The notes beneath the pieces were generated by a model that saw only the letters and a program-made list of their open reading frames with translations, searched no databases and had not been told where the DNA came from. This document shows positions 1 to 13,256 of a stretch of DNA of 64,000 bases, one piece after another (the stretch's first letter is position 1; each line of letters starts with the position of its first letter). Position numbers and translations under genes: made by a program. The stretch spans positions 1,033,542-1,097,541 of the forward strand of contig JAYKAV010001278.1 in NCBI GenBank assembly GCA_035582835.1. The letters run 5' to 3'. This stretch comes from Phoebastria nigripes (Eukaryota > Chordata > Aves > Procellariiformes > Diomedeidae).

Positions 1-3000
1 TGAAGCTGAGAAAAGAGTAGAATTAAGAATTTGCCTAATTAGTGCTACCTTTTAAAGGTCTATTTTAAGCTGTCTTCCTTCAGCCCTGAGCCATTTGATA
101 GTTTCCAAAAATGTAATTTAATCATATCTGATTGCTTGCTGGAATCTGCAATTAACTTAGGTGCAAGGGAATTAACAGTATTTGCCAGGTGCTGCATAAT
201 TTACCAGGAGCTGCTTGTGCCACATATATGTAAAGTGTGTTGGCTGTTTAAATTTATTGGCCAGAATATTTTAAGCTTATGATTGCCTAATTTTTATTGC
301 TTCCTTTCATTTCTGTCCCCAGGATGACACAGATATGAAATATCATGTAATTATATTTTCTATACTACCAAACTATCCCTTGCAATTATTCCACATTGTA
401 GTTGTTATTTTGAAAGATTCGAAACTACCTGTCTAGAAAGTTATTTTTGGGATGCAATTGGTTGCTAGGATGAAGCTAAATTTTCAAGTAATTCTAGACA
501 TGATATTGATTAAAAAGCTTAAATGAACTCATTGAAAAAGTGACTCTCATCTCAAAAGACCTCTGAAATCCCTTTCCGTCAAAAAGAGTAGAAGTAGTTT
601 TAGAAAAGATCTTATTCTGTTAGGACTAACATTTTTGTCCTATTTGGGAGTCAGTTCTCGCATCAGTTGCATACTTAAAAATAGCAAGAGAATGGCAAAA
701 TTGGCCGACTCCCTGCAGGAAAAGTTTTGGGCTAAGTTTTTGGAGTGCCTTTCTGAGATCCAGATTTGTACCCTAATCCTACTCTCAAGCCTTCTTGCAT
801 TATAAAATTCTGAATACTGGACAATCTCAGGAGACACTCACGTAGTCTTTGTACTTCATTTTTTCTACAGTTTCACAAAGGTAAAACTTTAGATGAAAGT
901 AAGCCTACAGGTCTCGGTTCAGGAATTGCAATTGTTACAAGTTTTCATACCTCACGATCTGGCAGAAAGGTTTCTACTGTCTGACGTCTCTCTTCCCTGT
1001 CAAAGTTGGAAATTTGCACAGTCATGAGTATCTGAAATTCCCTGGAAAACTATTGTGAAAATAAATTGGGAAGGCAAATATTTTAACTGGAATACTTGCC
1101 TAATCTAAACATCAGCCTCANCTCTGAAGTTTAGAAGGTCATATGTACTCTGTGGTGGCCAGGAGGTTATCAGAAACTATGGCTTTAGATCACTATTTAG
1201 TTGGAAGATACTGCAATAAACCTGGGCACCAATGATAAAATGACTCTTGCCTCGTGATTTTGTCAGTCAGACGCACAAGATTATGCAACTTTCATTTCCC
1301 AAGTACAAAGCAGCAAGTGTATGCCGACAGCATAACAACGCGGGGATCTGCGGTCAGTTCTGCGTGTCTCAAATATTACACATTACTTACATTGAAACCA
1401 GGAAGCAAATTGCTCAGTTTCATGCTTCTGAATCCATTTACAGCCTTTTTTTACTGTTCATAAAACTGGCGAATACTGTCTTTCATTGAAAAGACTGTGC
1501 AGATCTTAAATTTCCCAAGGAATAATGCATTCCCACAAGGCTGTCGCAGACTCCAAAAAGCGAAAGATAAGGGGAAAACAGCACAAACCCAACAGACCTG
1601 ACAGTTTATCGTTGTGTGAACCAATCGCAATGGATGTAACCATATCAGAGACTTGCAGGCGTTTAGATTTTAAGATGACATTTGAGGCTGTAAAAGTAAT
1701 ATTTGCAGCAACAGCCTTGATAAATATAATCCTGTCTGAAGCTCTGTGTGCCTCCCATACAACTGGTACTTTAGAAGAGGAGAAAAGGTTCATTTATAAT
1801 CACATACAGAGAAGTTAACAAAAGTTACTAAAAGCTTTTTTGAGACTGTGGACTGCGAAAACCTGCCAACTTCTCCTGCCAAAATGGACTGCCACGTGAT
1901 TTGCACAAAGTGTGTGTGGAGATCCAGAGGGGCCTCTCTAGAGAGTCAGATTTAAGTATTTGGGGTTTTTTGTGGTAAAATCTACACACTTCAGGGAGCA
2001 ATTGTCCATGGAAACTAGTGTCCCCTTCAGTTTGCAGCCTTTCTGGAAGAGCTTGAGCCTGACTTCTGAAGTGACCCCCAAAGACTAGAGAACAAGATAC
2101 TGTACAGCAAATTGACGTTTCTCTGTGTATATATCCAGATTTAGATACTTGACGTACTACTTCTCTGGTTATGGAGAAGCAAGAGGAGTAGTCATTCCTA
2201 CACTTGACCCTGAGCTTTCTTCCCATTCTGCTACCTTCTACCCGGTTTCGCCTTCCCACTTTATCTTTTTCTGTTCTCTCCTATTTTCCTTCCTTCAAAT
2301 CTTATATCGTTGCACGTTGTTTTCTTTCTTCTTTTTCATTTCATCACTTTGTATATTTCTCGCTATTATTCCTAAGTCACTAAAATGGACTGCTTTCCTG
2401 TCTTGCAGAGTCAGCCTGTTTGGAGACCTTGCTTGTGATGAGTGATTTCCAGAAACACTGACTCAGTGGAGTCATGGAACAATAATGAAGGTTAACTGTC
2501 CAAAGGTAATTAGAAATCTCTCTACTATTTTATTACCATGGAAGCCTTGTTCCTGCCAAGGATGGTCTTGTTAAGAAGATGCCAAGTCTCAAGGAAACAA
2601 TTCAGTAGTACAACAAGTCACGCATTAGTAGACTCCTAAGCAGAATATAATGGATCACAAAACCAAACAACACTTAATGCCCTTCTTGAAATAGAATTGG
2701 AAGGCAGTGATCCTTCATTGCATGTAAGATATTAGAGAAATGATCTTGCAATGATGATTTAATAAATCTTAAGATAAATCTCTTTTTAGATTTGAAGATC
2801 CCAAACTGATGTTTATACNTATATAGGAAAAACTTACTTGAGGCAACAGATGCGGGAAAGTTTGCAAAAGCTGCTGTGAGCCAGTAAAAAAAAAAAAAAG
2901 GCAGTTGATTTGCCAAGAGAAGCAAATACCACTCAGTATATATAAAACAAAAATTATATGCTATGCACAGTGAAAACCTAGAAAGTTTTTTTTTTTAGAT

Positions 3001-4371
3001 GCTTTTATTAGGAATTTGAATTCAACCGGGTTTGCAGAAGTGTTGATGCAGAACTCTGCCTGACATTTTGCTTAGCCAGTGCAACAAAGGATGAGAGCCG
3101 GCATTGTTAGAACACTGCAGGTGGTTGAATATACTGGGAAAGATACATTTCACTGGGAACTTTGAATTCAAGTTTTCCTGTGAATTGTCACAAATATGGT
3201 TTAAGTACCATTGTGTGCTGATGCAGGTTTTTCAGTGTGTTTCAGAAAACTCATTGCCATTTACTGCTTCAGCTGAGTACGAGGAGACTTATCACCATTC
3301 TTTAATCTCTTTGCAGGTTTTCAAAAAAACTCTTAATATATTTCTTCATGTTAAAAGTTGTCAGCACCATTGGCAAGCACTAAAGATGAACATGAAGGAG
3401 TTGTACTTTTATGGATGTGATTAATTTTGGCACAGTGCTTGTTCCCATGGCTAAGCCCTGTGTGCACTGCTGTTCTTGTCATGTTCGTTATGTGTGTTTT
3501 CTCTTTCCAAGGTATTATGTCTTCACTGTGAAACATTCATCCAGACTCAGATTTGGCAAACAGAGGCTGAATATAGCAGCATGCTGGTTTCCAGGAAAAA
3601 ATAATTTGTTCCCTTGGAGGGAAGGAAGGGATTTGGATTTTAAAATGCTTCATTGTATTTTATAACACAAAACTCGCTTTACATTTCTGTATGTAACATT
3701 TCACAAGTGGTTGCTTAGAAGCGACCTTGATGATCACTGAGTAAATTATAACATATTATGTGAAATTTCAAGTTCTGTTTTTAAATGTTAAATTCTTAGG
3801 GAATAATAATAACTTCAGAAGTTCGATGCTCTTAACGTGACTGTTGACAATATGTTTTCCTTTCCAGCTAAGAGCAGTAAGTAAGTAGTGAAATTTTTAA
3901 GCATGTTTTCCCCTCTAGGAAATTAGCCTTGAAATTATAACATGGCTAAGGAAACNGAGTAAAGACACAGGTATTGTACATAATCTCCCAAGTTGTCTGT
4001 GAGAGACTTAAGAGGAAACAGAAGTGGTTTAAAGCTTTTCTAAACTAGATTGCGTTTATGCAGACAGAAATTTCTATACAGAATTAAACTGAAGGTTCAT
4101 CTAGTTCATTCTTCTGTTTCTAACAGAGGCCACATAAAAAAATGGAAGAATCTCATATTAAACAAGGGTAGGATTTAATCGCCTCCATATTTATTTTATT
4201 TCTCATCTCAGTTTGCTAATAAAGCATAGAGCTCATCATGAATATGACATAAATATGAAGAGGTATTAGTATTTAATACTGTGCTAACAGTCTCCAGTCA
4301 GATCTTCTGATGGTATATGGAGTGAACAACATAAATAACTTCTAAATATCAATAGATTTTTATTGCTGGGG

Positions 4372-4419
4372 AAAAACAACAACAACAACAACAAAACAAC
4401 CAAAAAAAACCACCAAACA
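4372..4419. repeat. (AAC)n / A-C-rich simple repeat
   Basis: Repeated AAC units grading into A-rich sequence with CCAAAA and CCACCAAAC. Confidence 0.9.
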
Positions 4420-5469
4420 CTTCAGGGAAGTGTTTATATTTGTATTGCAATATAAGCAATTAATTTATTGCTGGTTGTCTTTCAACTTCTGTAATACTTT
4501 AAGATAAATGGATGTTTATCTGCAAAAGCAAAATCCATCATGGCTAGGGCAGATTTGTGGTAAAACAGGACTAGTTCAGTAGTGAACTTGGAGGCTATAG
4601 GGATGTGTTTTCCAGGAATGGCTACCCATGGCTTCAGTATACCAATCGACACTTCTCGTTTTTTATCTTGGGTATAGTTTATTTTGCTTTCCATAATACT
4701 GACATTCTGGGAAATTGTGCCTTCATGAAGGGCCTTTTAATGATAATAATGAATAGTTGGGTGTGGTTTTGTGGCAGTTTAGGACACAAGAAATTCCTCC
4801 TCAAAAATACATATTTAAAGGAGGACTTCATATTTTGTTGACTCCAGCAAACTTTTGATTTAACACAGATGAAGGATACCAAGTACACAGTCCAGGAGTC
4901 TGAAATTTTGCTTACTCCCAGATTAGTTCAGGGGGAGATTGCAGCAGTGATGCCCTCCCAGTTTCATTCTTGTTGTAAGTATTAGGACTTGGGAAGAGCT
5001 GTCTATTTTTGTCCACAATATTTGCTGCTCTGAAGCTGCCAGCTTAGATGACTGTTGTAGGGTGAATGATTATCACTATCTGTTAGGCCTGAGGTGTGAA
5101 ACCAGTTTCATAGAAAATAGAAGGCTGAATATATTTTTATAACAGAATAATTTTGAAATGAAAGTAATTCTTCTGTTTCTTGAACTATTATTTCATCTGC
5201 TGACAAATAAGGAATTGCATGTTGCAGTAGTTCTTATTTCAGTCAAATCTGCATAAGTTATGGTACAGACTTCAAGGCAACAGGATTTGTGTTTTAAGAA
5301 GTCAGAGTCATTATTATTAGATGATTATATTAATCAGTGTGATGAGTTTCTGAACTTTGTTATTCCAGTTAAATACAACCTTCTAAAAGTTAAGGGTTTG
5401 AGTATGTGTTGCTCAGTTATTCGAAGCCATTGGGATGCAGCTTTCAGCCAATGTATTTCTAATACAGTT

Positions 5470-5477
<8 letters not shown>

Positions 5478-5499
<22 letters not shown>
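5478..5499. repeat. Poly(A) tract of 22
   Basis: Uninterrupted run of A. No retrotransposed gene is recognisable upstream. Confidence 0.95.
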
Positions 5500-5500
<1 letters not shown>

Positions 5501-7786
5501 ACAGCTGTACATATTAATCTTCTATACTGCCAATATCGAAGGAAGTCTCCCTCATCTTTTTTCCTCAGTGAGATAACTTGGCTGATAACCTTTATATAGT
5601 TCAGGGACTTACTTCATTGCTTTCTAATAGAGTTTCTGGAGAGTATAGATTTAGATTACAATGTCGAATGGCCATAGTGCCTCAGGGAAATATGTTCTCG
5701 TTAATGGACTTGTTAATGATTATCATTGAAGAGACTCTAATAGTATCAGATGTAAACGTTGTCACAGCCCTCTATCTTTATCATGCGGATATGGAGATGC
5801 ATCATTAATTCACACAGACTGATTCTTAGAGCTGTGCAAATTGATGCAGTATGATAATGTCTGAAGGAAATTAAAAGCTGTGCATTATCAATTTAATATT
5901 TCAGATTTCTATTTCCAATTAATATGGTCTAAGAGATAAGAGGAATTGAACTGTGACAGTAGTATGGGACATTCAAAAGAGATCAAATTCAGACCATGCC
6001 TCTATCAGTTCCAGCTTCGCTATGCTCCATTGCATCCCCTTTGAGAGGGATGTGACAAGTACAAACTTATTATCAGTGAANTCTCTCAGCTGCAAAGTTA
6101 AAAACATATATGCTATACAAGCACAAAAAACCTATGGCAATATGAAATAGTTTACAGAATCTAGAATAATTTTTAAACAATTTCTTTATCAGGAGTTAGT
6201 TACCTTTATTCAAGTATAGTAGTATCTTATTCCTTTATCTTGACTTTGATGGGTTTATTCATAATGCATTGAATGCGATAAATCAGAATCTGTCTCAAAT
6301 TTGTAGCTTTAGACANTACAAATTAACAGTGTATTTGTTAATTATTTGCTCAAATGTTATAAGAATTTGATTATGAATATTTGGTTTGGATTTGGGGGGG
6401 GATTTTTTTGGTAGGAAACACCCTGGATTATTTCTTTGTTGTAACCATCTGAAATATCNGTATTTTCAGAACAAATAAGAAATACAATGTTTTTTGTATG
6501 CAAACATGAAAGGTAAGCTTTTAGAAATAATAGTGTACTTATAACTGTGTTGTCACTTGTGTTGTAAATGGTAGAGTAAATAGGTGGGTGCTAAGATAGA
6601 ATCAAAAAGTAGCTTTTCAATGACCTGTTTTGATATCAGACTGTCCTATTGGATGGGTCTCCCTAAATGAGGCGGGGGGGGGGAGGGTGGAAGAGCAGAT
6701 TTTACAAATGGTGGTGGTGTTAAGTTGTCCTAAAAGGAGGACAAAACATGACAGCTAATAGTGTCACATGTGCTGAATTGTAACCAGTTGTGAAGTCATG
6801 AATGAGAGGATTCAACTCCAAACTCACCAAGGGCAAATGTATTGGGTGTAAAAGAATTTGCCTTTGAAAAGGCAAATGGGATATCCCTAATGAAAGATAA
6901 ACAAAGTTAACAAGGTATGGAGATATTATTTTAGATCAGTGAAGAATCAACAAAACCCTAAACTAAGCATGTACATCAAACTAAGGAGTAATTGATCTCA
7001 TATAGCAGAAAAATCACAGGAGCATGTACAATAATGAAAAGATGAAAAGCACACTACTAGAATGCTACATGCGATTGGGAGATACATAGATTCTCTTGAG
7101 TCTACCCAATTATATTCCTATTTGGGGGAAAATGCTGTAAGAACATTTTTTGTGTCTGTCTCTGAAGCGTAAAGCAGCTACAGCATTAATCTGTTACAAA
7201 CTATGAAACTTTGAGAGAATATTAGCGAAAAGCATTTGAGGAATTGGTGAAAGGAGTCAATTATGGTCCAAGTCAGGAGGAATGCTATCTCAATCCATAT
7301 GCCCCATACTTTTACAGGTACAGATGAAAGAGTACAGAAAGTAAGGTCTTGCAAAACTGGAAAAGATGTAAAAATGAGTATTGACAAAGGAAATTTACAT
7401 CAGAGACTCTTCTTTCATGCAGGACAGCAGTAAGGGAAGTCACCTGTGAAATCANATCTTAACACAGCTATGGTAGAAAATTCATGCTTAGTGCTATGCT
7501 ACCAGCAGTCAACGTTGAGACACCACTAGCTGTGACTGTCCTNGCTGGAATCAGTCAGGATATGTGTAAGGTGCCACAGTTACGCTACTTANTGCTGACG
7601 TAGCGAGTGAGCAGAAGCTAAAACACAAAAAAGTTAAGTAAGGCTTCAGTACTTTTAGCTTTCCAAGAGGAAGAAATCCTGAAGAAAAGCTTTATTGCTG
7701 GTATTTCCTGCCTACACCGATGTACACTTGAGTCTCACATTGCTTTTAAGTTATTGATAAATCTATGAATTGAAGTATTCTAATTA

Positions 7787-7791
7787 CTTAT
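7787..7791. repeat. Left LTR target-site duplication (CTTAT)
   Basis: Five bases identical to 8335-8339, directly abutting the LTR ends. Confidence 0.8.
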
Positions 7792-7918
7792 TGTTGTGGT
7801 TTAACCCCAGCCAGCAACCAAGCACCACACGGCCGCTCACTCACTCACCCCATGGTGGGATGGGGGAGAGAATTGGAAGGATAAAAGTGAGAAAACTTGT
7901 CGGTTGAGATAAAGACAG

Positions 7919-7924
7919 TTTAAT
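7919..7924 (-). terminator. LTR polyadenylation signal ATTAAA
   Basis: ATTAAA on the minus strand (TTTAAT on plus), about 130 bp downstream of the TATA-like box. This is the place expected for the LTR poly(A) signal. Confidence 0.55.
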
Positions 7925-8049
7925 GGGTAAAGCAAAAGCCGCACACGCAAGCAAAGCAAAGCAAGGAATTCATTCACTACTAATGGTTACGTGGGAAGAC
8001 AAACACCATCATTCCGAACGTCCCCCCCCTTCCTCCTTCTTCCCCCAGC

Positions 8050-8072
8050 TCTATATGCTGAGCATGACGTCA
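8050..8072 (-). promoter_or_regulatory. LTR core promoter: palindromic CRE plus TATA-like box
   Basis: The minus strand carries a perfect TGACGTCA (CREB/ATF site) at 8065-8072, followed a few bases downstream by CATATAGA. In its family I would expect TATAAA here, so the TATA box appears to carry a substitution. Whether this relic still starts transcripts is unknown. Confidence 0.6.
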
Positions 8073-8334
8073 TATGGTGTGGGATATCCCTTTGGTCAGT
8101 TGGGGTCAGCTGTCCCGGCTGTGTCCCCCCCTCCCAGCTTCTTGTGCAGCCCCAGCCTCCTCGCTGGTGGGGTGGGGTGAGAAGCAGAAAAGGCCTTGAC
8201 TCCGTGTAAGCACTGCTCAGCGGTGACTAAACCATCCCTGTGTTATCAACACTGTTTTCAGCACAAATCCAAACCATAGCCCCATACTAGCTACTGTGAA
8301 GAAAATTAACTCTATCCCAGCCAAAACCAGCACG

Positions 8335-8339
8335 CTTAT
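8335..8339. repeat. Right LTR target-site duplication (CTTAT)
   Basis: Five bases identical to 7787-7791, directly abutting the LTR ends. Confidence 0.8.
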
Positions 8340-11300
8340 CTCTAATGAAAACATGCAATCATCTGAGATTGGTCCAGTGTGGCTTTAAAAAGTCATTTTA
8401 TTAAATTTCTTCTATGAGGCAAGAGGGGAATTGGTGCTCTTTTTCTGAAATCTTACATATTCCTCAGGCATTATTCTTGCTGCAATACACTGTGCTCTTT
8501 TCTGAATTCCCAAGACGGAAGAATAATGCTCGCTTGCTTCCTCTCAGTTGTTTGGACATTGTCTTTTGTAGGGGGCTGCCAAGCCTTGCAGATTTTTGAC
8601 AATGTGGAGAGTGTATTGTAAGGTCTGTAATGATTACCTGGCTTGCTATGAAAATTTGGAGAAGTGAAACATTAGCATTTTTTGTGCCATGTTAACTCTA
8701 CTTTTCACAAAGGTAGTTCTCCCTCTCTTTCTCTCTCATCCATACTGATTTGATGTGGTTTTTATGTTGCAGTCTGTGCAAAGTATAAAATTTGTCACCT
8801 ATTCATCTCAGCCTCTCTGTCACAGTTCTCACCTGCTTTTAATTTCCCCTTAGGAAGTCACTTTCTATCCCCATTGCAAGGTTCTAATTTTAATAATCCC
8901 AGTCCATCCAGAGCTGTTTCCCCAAAGAAATATTTCACTGTACACATCACTTAGTGTGTTGATATTTCTTGTTAGTATGCAGCATGAGGTTAGCACCTCT
9001 AGATAACCTTGATAAATTAAAAATTGGCTTATCAATATTCAATCAACCTAGCTCATTTATCCAAATGTCTGACTTCCTTTCTGTCAGAGCTGAGCTAAAA
9101 AGGCGCTGCAAAAGTAAATGGAATTAAAATTGTATATTTTCCTTTTAAACAGAAATTAAATCAGTCTGCTGCTAATGTCACCTTAAACACCATGGTTTAG
9201 CAACAGTGAAATAATATACAGTGGCAGATATGATATCACAAAATGTTAGTTTTCATTAGACAGTTATTCTTTGAATACAGTGAACATCTAATCAACACTT
9301 TATTAGGAAAGTTTGGGAAGGGTGGGTTTGGTCAGTCCAGTTCTTTGTATTACTGTTGAGTCTTGCTGATTCTTCTATGTCATTTTTTAAATTTGTAGAG
9401 TTTTCTGTCTTCCAAAGGGCTGGGGGGCAGGTGGGGTGAGCGCCTCCTGAGCTCATCTTCTTTTAGNGTACCAACAGCTGCATAATTTTCTAAATCAGGT
9501 CTCCCTTCATCTTGTGCTTCATTGCCTTTGCAGTTTAGAAATCCTCAAACATCCCTTTGTGTTTGCACAACCATTGTTATACAGTAGTTTTCTGTAACTG
9601 TCCACTCAGTTAATCAACTGCTTTTACTGCCTTGGACCAGTCTTTGTGTCTCTTGCCCATCATCTTGGTTTTGCAAATTACAGTATAAGTTATTCAAGGG
9701 AAATGACAGTGTTGTTTTAACATCATAACAAAAATCTAACAGCACATCATGTGAAAGGACAGGCTTAGAGAAGTTCACCAGGCCAAGGTATTCAAAAGTT
9801 GTGGTGATTTTGGGGGCCTGTACTGTGATGCCATAAATAGATCTGATTGTCACTAGGCAGATGGGCAGCAGCAGCAGCATTGTCACTGAAGAGGCTTCTC
9901 ATCTCTCTCTGCTTGAGAACGGCTTTCTTTGATGTTCTGGTTCCTTCAGGCAGGGACCCTGAAGCTCCAGGATGTTCTGTGATATGTTCCTAAAAACGTT
10001 CACATGCTCATTTCTCAATGGCTTTCTGTTGATGAAAACGGTCTGCATTGTCAGTCAACAGAAGGCAAAAAGAGGCCAATCTTTTATCACAATACATAGA
10101 CCTCATTAATTTATATATAGCGTGAACCCTGAAGGCTCTAACTCATAAAATCAAAGTTTCCTGGGAGTTTATCACCTAGGTTCATTTTGTATTGTAACAG
10201 CTGGCCTGGAAACAGAGGACTTCAGCAATTCCCTGATTTACTTCTGTTTTCAGTGATCTCTAATTTTGTGGTGAAAATGAATTCCTTATGAAGCTCCAAA
10301 ATTATTGGGGTTTCTGGTTTTTGTTATCCCTGTTGCCAGCTCAGAAATGCATTTTGCTGAGCACTGCTTATTCTACTGAAGTTAATCTACATAAGTTTTT
10401 GCATTAAGATAGTTAAAATTATTTCAGCCCTGACAAATCAAAAAACCTAAGGTCAAGCAATTTCCCTTTGAATTAATTTAAGCAAAACATTTAAACAAAA
10501 CCTTGTGGGTTTAAAATCTTAAATTTAAAAGTAAAAATATTGCTTTAAAAGGAAAAATTAAAAAAAAATAAAAATTACATAAAATATTTGTATATGTTTG
10601 TTTTACAAGGAATTTTATTCTCTAAATTTTGCATCCCTGTGAAAAAAATGAATTATTTGCACAGTTCTAATGGCTTGCTTAACTGATAAACTGATTCAAG
10701 CACACAAGTACATTTTGTATCCTTAGACTGATTCCATGACACTCTCCTTATCTGAACCTGACATAGTCTTATAATAGAAGCCCAATAAAACATGGAAGAC
10801 AGAGTCAATGAAAAGTAGTTTTCAGGAAAGTCCCTCCCAAGATTTGAAAGTTTTCCTGGAAAATATGCAAAAGGATCAACATCTTATTCTTGAAAACGTC
10901 CTAGTAATTTAAAAATGTGTACCTAGTAAATTAGTTTCTGAATTTTGCAGTTGCCCAAGGATATGAATATTAGAAAATTTTAAGGCTATTTTCTTAACTT
11001 CATTCTTACATTAGAACTTGCAAATTGGTGTTTAGTAACTCCTCAGAGAATCTTTATACACCACTACCCCCCCGTTTGAGTTTGATTAATGCCCTAGGTC
11101 ACTCATTGATTCTTCAGCTATTCTTGCCTTCCCCCACCCCGCCCCAAGGGCAGTTATTTTAAAATTAAATAAGTATAAGATGGGTTTAATTAAATCCTGT
11201 CAAGATTCAAAGGTTTGTTTCACTTTAAAAGCTCAGTACAATTGTTGCTAATTTTAAAGGAACCAAAGAAAATGCTTCAGGCAGTGTACGTGCACCATGG

Positions 11301-13190
11301 AGAAAAAATACAAGGGGAAATGCAGGCAAGGAACTGCTGTTCGAACTTTTTTATCTGAACAAGTCGTTGCACTTTTATATTAGATAAATATTTGTGTGTG
11401 TTTCCTAGTTGGGTTGGCAGCGCATTTTTAAAAAGTGAGCAATTGCAAAGCATATACAATATCAAAGATGTCGTTTGATATCATCAAAATCTTGCTCTAC
11501 TACTTTCACTATAATCTAGGTAGAAATGTAACATAGAAATGACTTTATTATATGGTTTTGCATCAATAACAACTTTGTAGTTTGGTCCAAGCACACATTT
11601 ACCCTGGATTAAAGCTGCCAATTTGAATTCTATAAAACAATGGCCTGTTTTATTATCGAAACAGTGCAGAGAAGCAGCGCTGTCCTGCTGCTGATGTTAT
11701 TGTTCACCAAACAGCTGTCTAGAAGCAGGAAGAAAAAATGTGCCCTTTTCAGAGTTGATTATCCATGTTTAGGATGCCTGGTGCTTCTTTAAATCACTCG
11801 CCCTACAAAGTAGGTTTTGTACGGTTAATCTGTACCTGTTCAGTATATCAGACTGCTCTGTTATGTAGTTCCTGCAGGGTAGGCAAGCGCCCTTGGGGAT
11901 GTATGACTGGAAGGTGCTCCATGTCCTCTGCTTGGTAAGTCATTTCCTTCCACTGCGAGAACCAGTTTTTCTGTAGGGTTTGGAATGATGGAGTAGGATG
12001 GAGTAAATGAAAGCACCTGAAACGAATAGCAGGCGAGGAGGGGATGCATCTTGGGACACTGGCCAGAGGATGGAAGTCAAAGACGGTTCTAAAGGTACAA
12101 AATACTTCTGTGTTTGAATAACAGCGAAGAGGAAAGAAAACACAATTACCAGTAACAGAAGCTTGAAATAGCCAGACTGGAACACGATTCAGTGGGTAGG
12201 AAACTTTGGTAACCAGTAACATAGGCGGCTTCAGCCTTCGAGTTATTCATCCTTGCAGCAGGAATTCAGTAGAGCAGTGGTGGAATTTGTGCTTGTCCCT
12301 TGGAAAAGATAAAACAGACCCTAAGGATGATAATGTGGAGGAGAAAGCTCTTTCTGAGTTTGAATTTTAATAGAAAACCTGAAGTTTCCTCGTAGCTTGT
12401 TGTCTTGTATGTAACAAGTCNGAAGTCTGTCCAAGGAAGAACTAAAAGAAGAACCTCTTTGCTTTCATTTTGCAGTTTCATGTTAGCTTAGTTCTGTGAA
12501 GTACAGATTTTCATGATATTATACTGGAAGCTGTGCTTACTTGGCTATCTGTATACTACATATTTCCTTTTAAACAACGTTTAGATTTCATAGTAATTCA
12601 CATTTTGAAGTTAACCTTAAAATCTGCAGTTACTAACTGCTCTTGCTACTTAAACAGTGTTAACAACAGATCTGAGTAAATCTCTGCCTGTGTTACTTTG
12701 ACTTTTGCAATACCTGCGATGTGCGTTATGGTTTTAAATCAGGTCTAAGAACCAAATTTTGTGGTTGGTTGACAGCTAGGTGTTTAAAGCTAAGAGGAGG
12801 CTATTGTCTAACAAAAGTCATGGTAGTTACGTACAGGGAGGGCTCTCTAATGTCTTTACAACACACTATTTTCTTACCTAACAGATTATCATCTTCTTCC
12901 TAGGAGTCACCGAAGGTCTGGCCAAAACCGATGTGCCCTAGCTTTACCTGTCTGTTTCTCCTTTGAACATCCTTTAGCAGAAGGCCCTAAGCACTTCACA
13001 AATATTGAATGTTGTTGTATAAGGAATGGTGTTCTGAGGCATGGAGTAGTGATGTAGCCTGTCAAATCAAAGAGGCTGTCAGTGGCAAAATCCACAATGT
13101 CTTGTCTCCTCTTTCTCCTGCCCTTCGCACAGAAAACACTAAGAATTCCTTTGGGCAACTTCAAGGTGGGGGAGGGAGAGAAAAAGTATG
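8340..13190. other. Unique AT-rich non-coding stretch
   Basis: Nothing recognisable beyond a short CAG run at about 9867-9879 and a duplicated GATGGAGTA at about 11988-12007. Confidence 0.6.
9614..9880 (-). other. Open frame of 88 codons with a signal-peptide-like start
   Basis: The frame starts at ATG (9880-9878) with MLLLLPICLVT, the leucines coming from a CTG run. It continues through polar sequence with two cysteines to a stop at 9614. It could pass as a small secreted protein, but no family is recognised, and the leucine run is explained by a CAG/CTG microsatellite. Confidence 0.12.
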
Positions 13191-13256
13191 AAAAATAAAA
13201 CTAATTTTTAGTTTTATTAATTTAGTTTTTAATAAAACTAATAAAAACAATATAGT
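13191..13256. repeat. AT-rich palindromic repeat cluster
   Basis: AATAAAACTA occurs at 13194-13203 and again at 13231-13240. Its exact reverse complement TAGTTTTATT lies between them at 13209-13218, and a near copy TAGTTTTT lies at 13223-13230. The strand can fold into alternative hairpins. Confidence 0.8.

Larger units (their letters stand above)
1..7786. other. Unique AT-rich non-coding stretch
   Basis: No gene or recognisable transposon. It contains the simple repeats listed at 4372 and 5478, and an A run at 2887-2899. One candidate splice pair, CTTGCAG before 2409 and AAAG/GTAATT after 2505, encloses 97 bases with stops in all frames. The longest open frame (1828-2259, minus) has no family resemblance. 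Confidence 0.6.
7792..8334 (-). mobile_element. Solo LTR of an avian endogenous retrovirus
   Basis: I recognise this as a common avian endogenous-retrovirus LTR type. From memory I would place it among ERVL-like families; this is not checked. Read on the minus strand it should start TGTGCTGG; here the first base has changed, giving CGTGCTGG. It ends in CCACAACA. The sense order is U3 with a perfect TGACGTCA (8065-8072), a TATA-like CATATAGA (about 8050-8060), then an ATTAAA poly(A) signal (7919-7924). CTTAT flanks both ends (7787-7791, 8335-8339), the 5-bp duplication expected of an integration. No gag, pol or env lies on either side, so this is a solo LTR left by recombination between two LTRs. 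The short open frames inside it are not genes. Confidence 0.93.

Noticed and set aside
1828..2259. Minus-strand open frame of 143 codons
   Set aside because: Longest frame outside the LINEs, but low-complexity-free random composition, no recognised motif, overlapping frames on the other strand, and a length expected by chance in 64 kb.
5478..5499. Poly(A) tract as the tail of a processed pseudogene
   Set aside because: No recognisable coding sequence precedes it, and no target duplication is seen.
7923..8209. Plus-strand open frames of 72-85 codons
   Set aside because: They lie inside the minus-strand LTR and are antisense artefacts.
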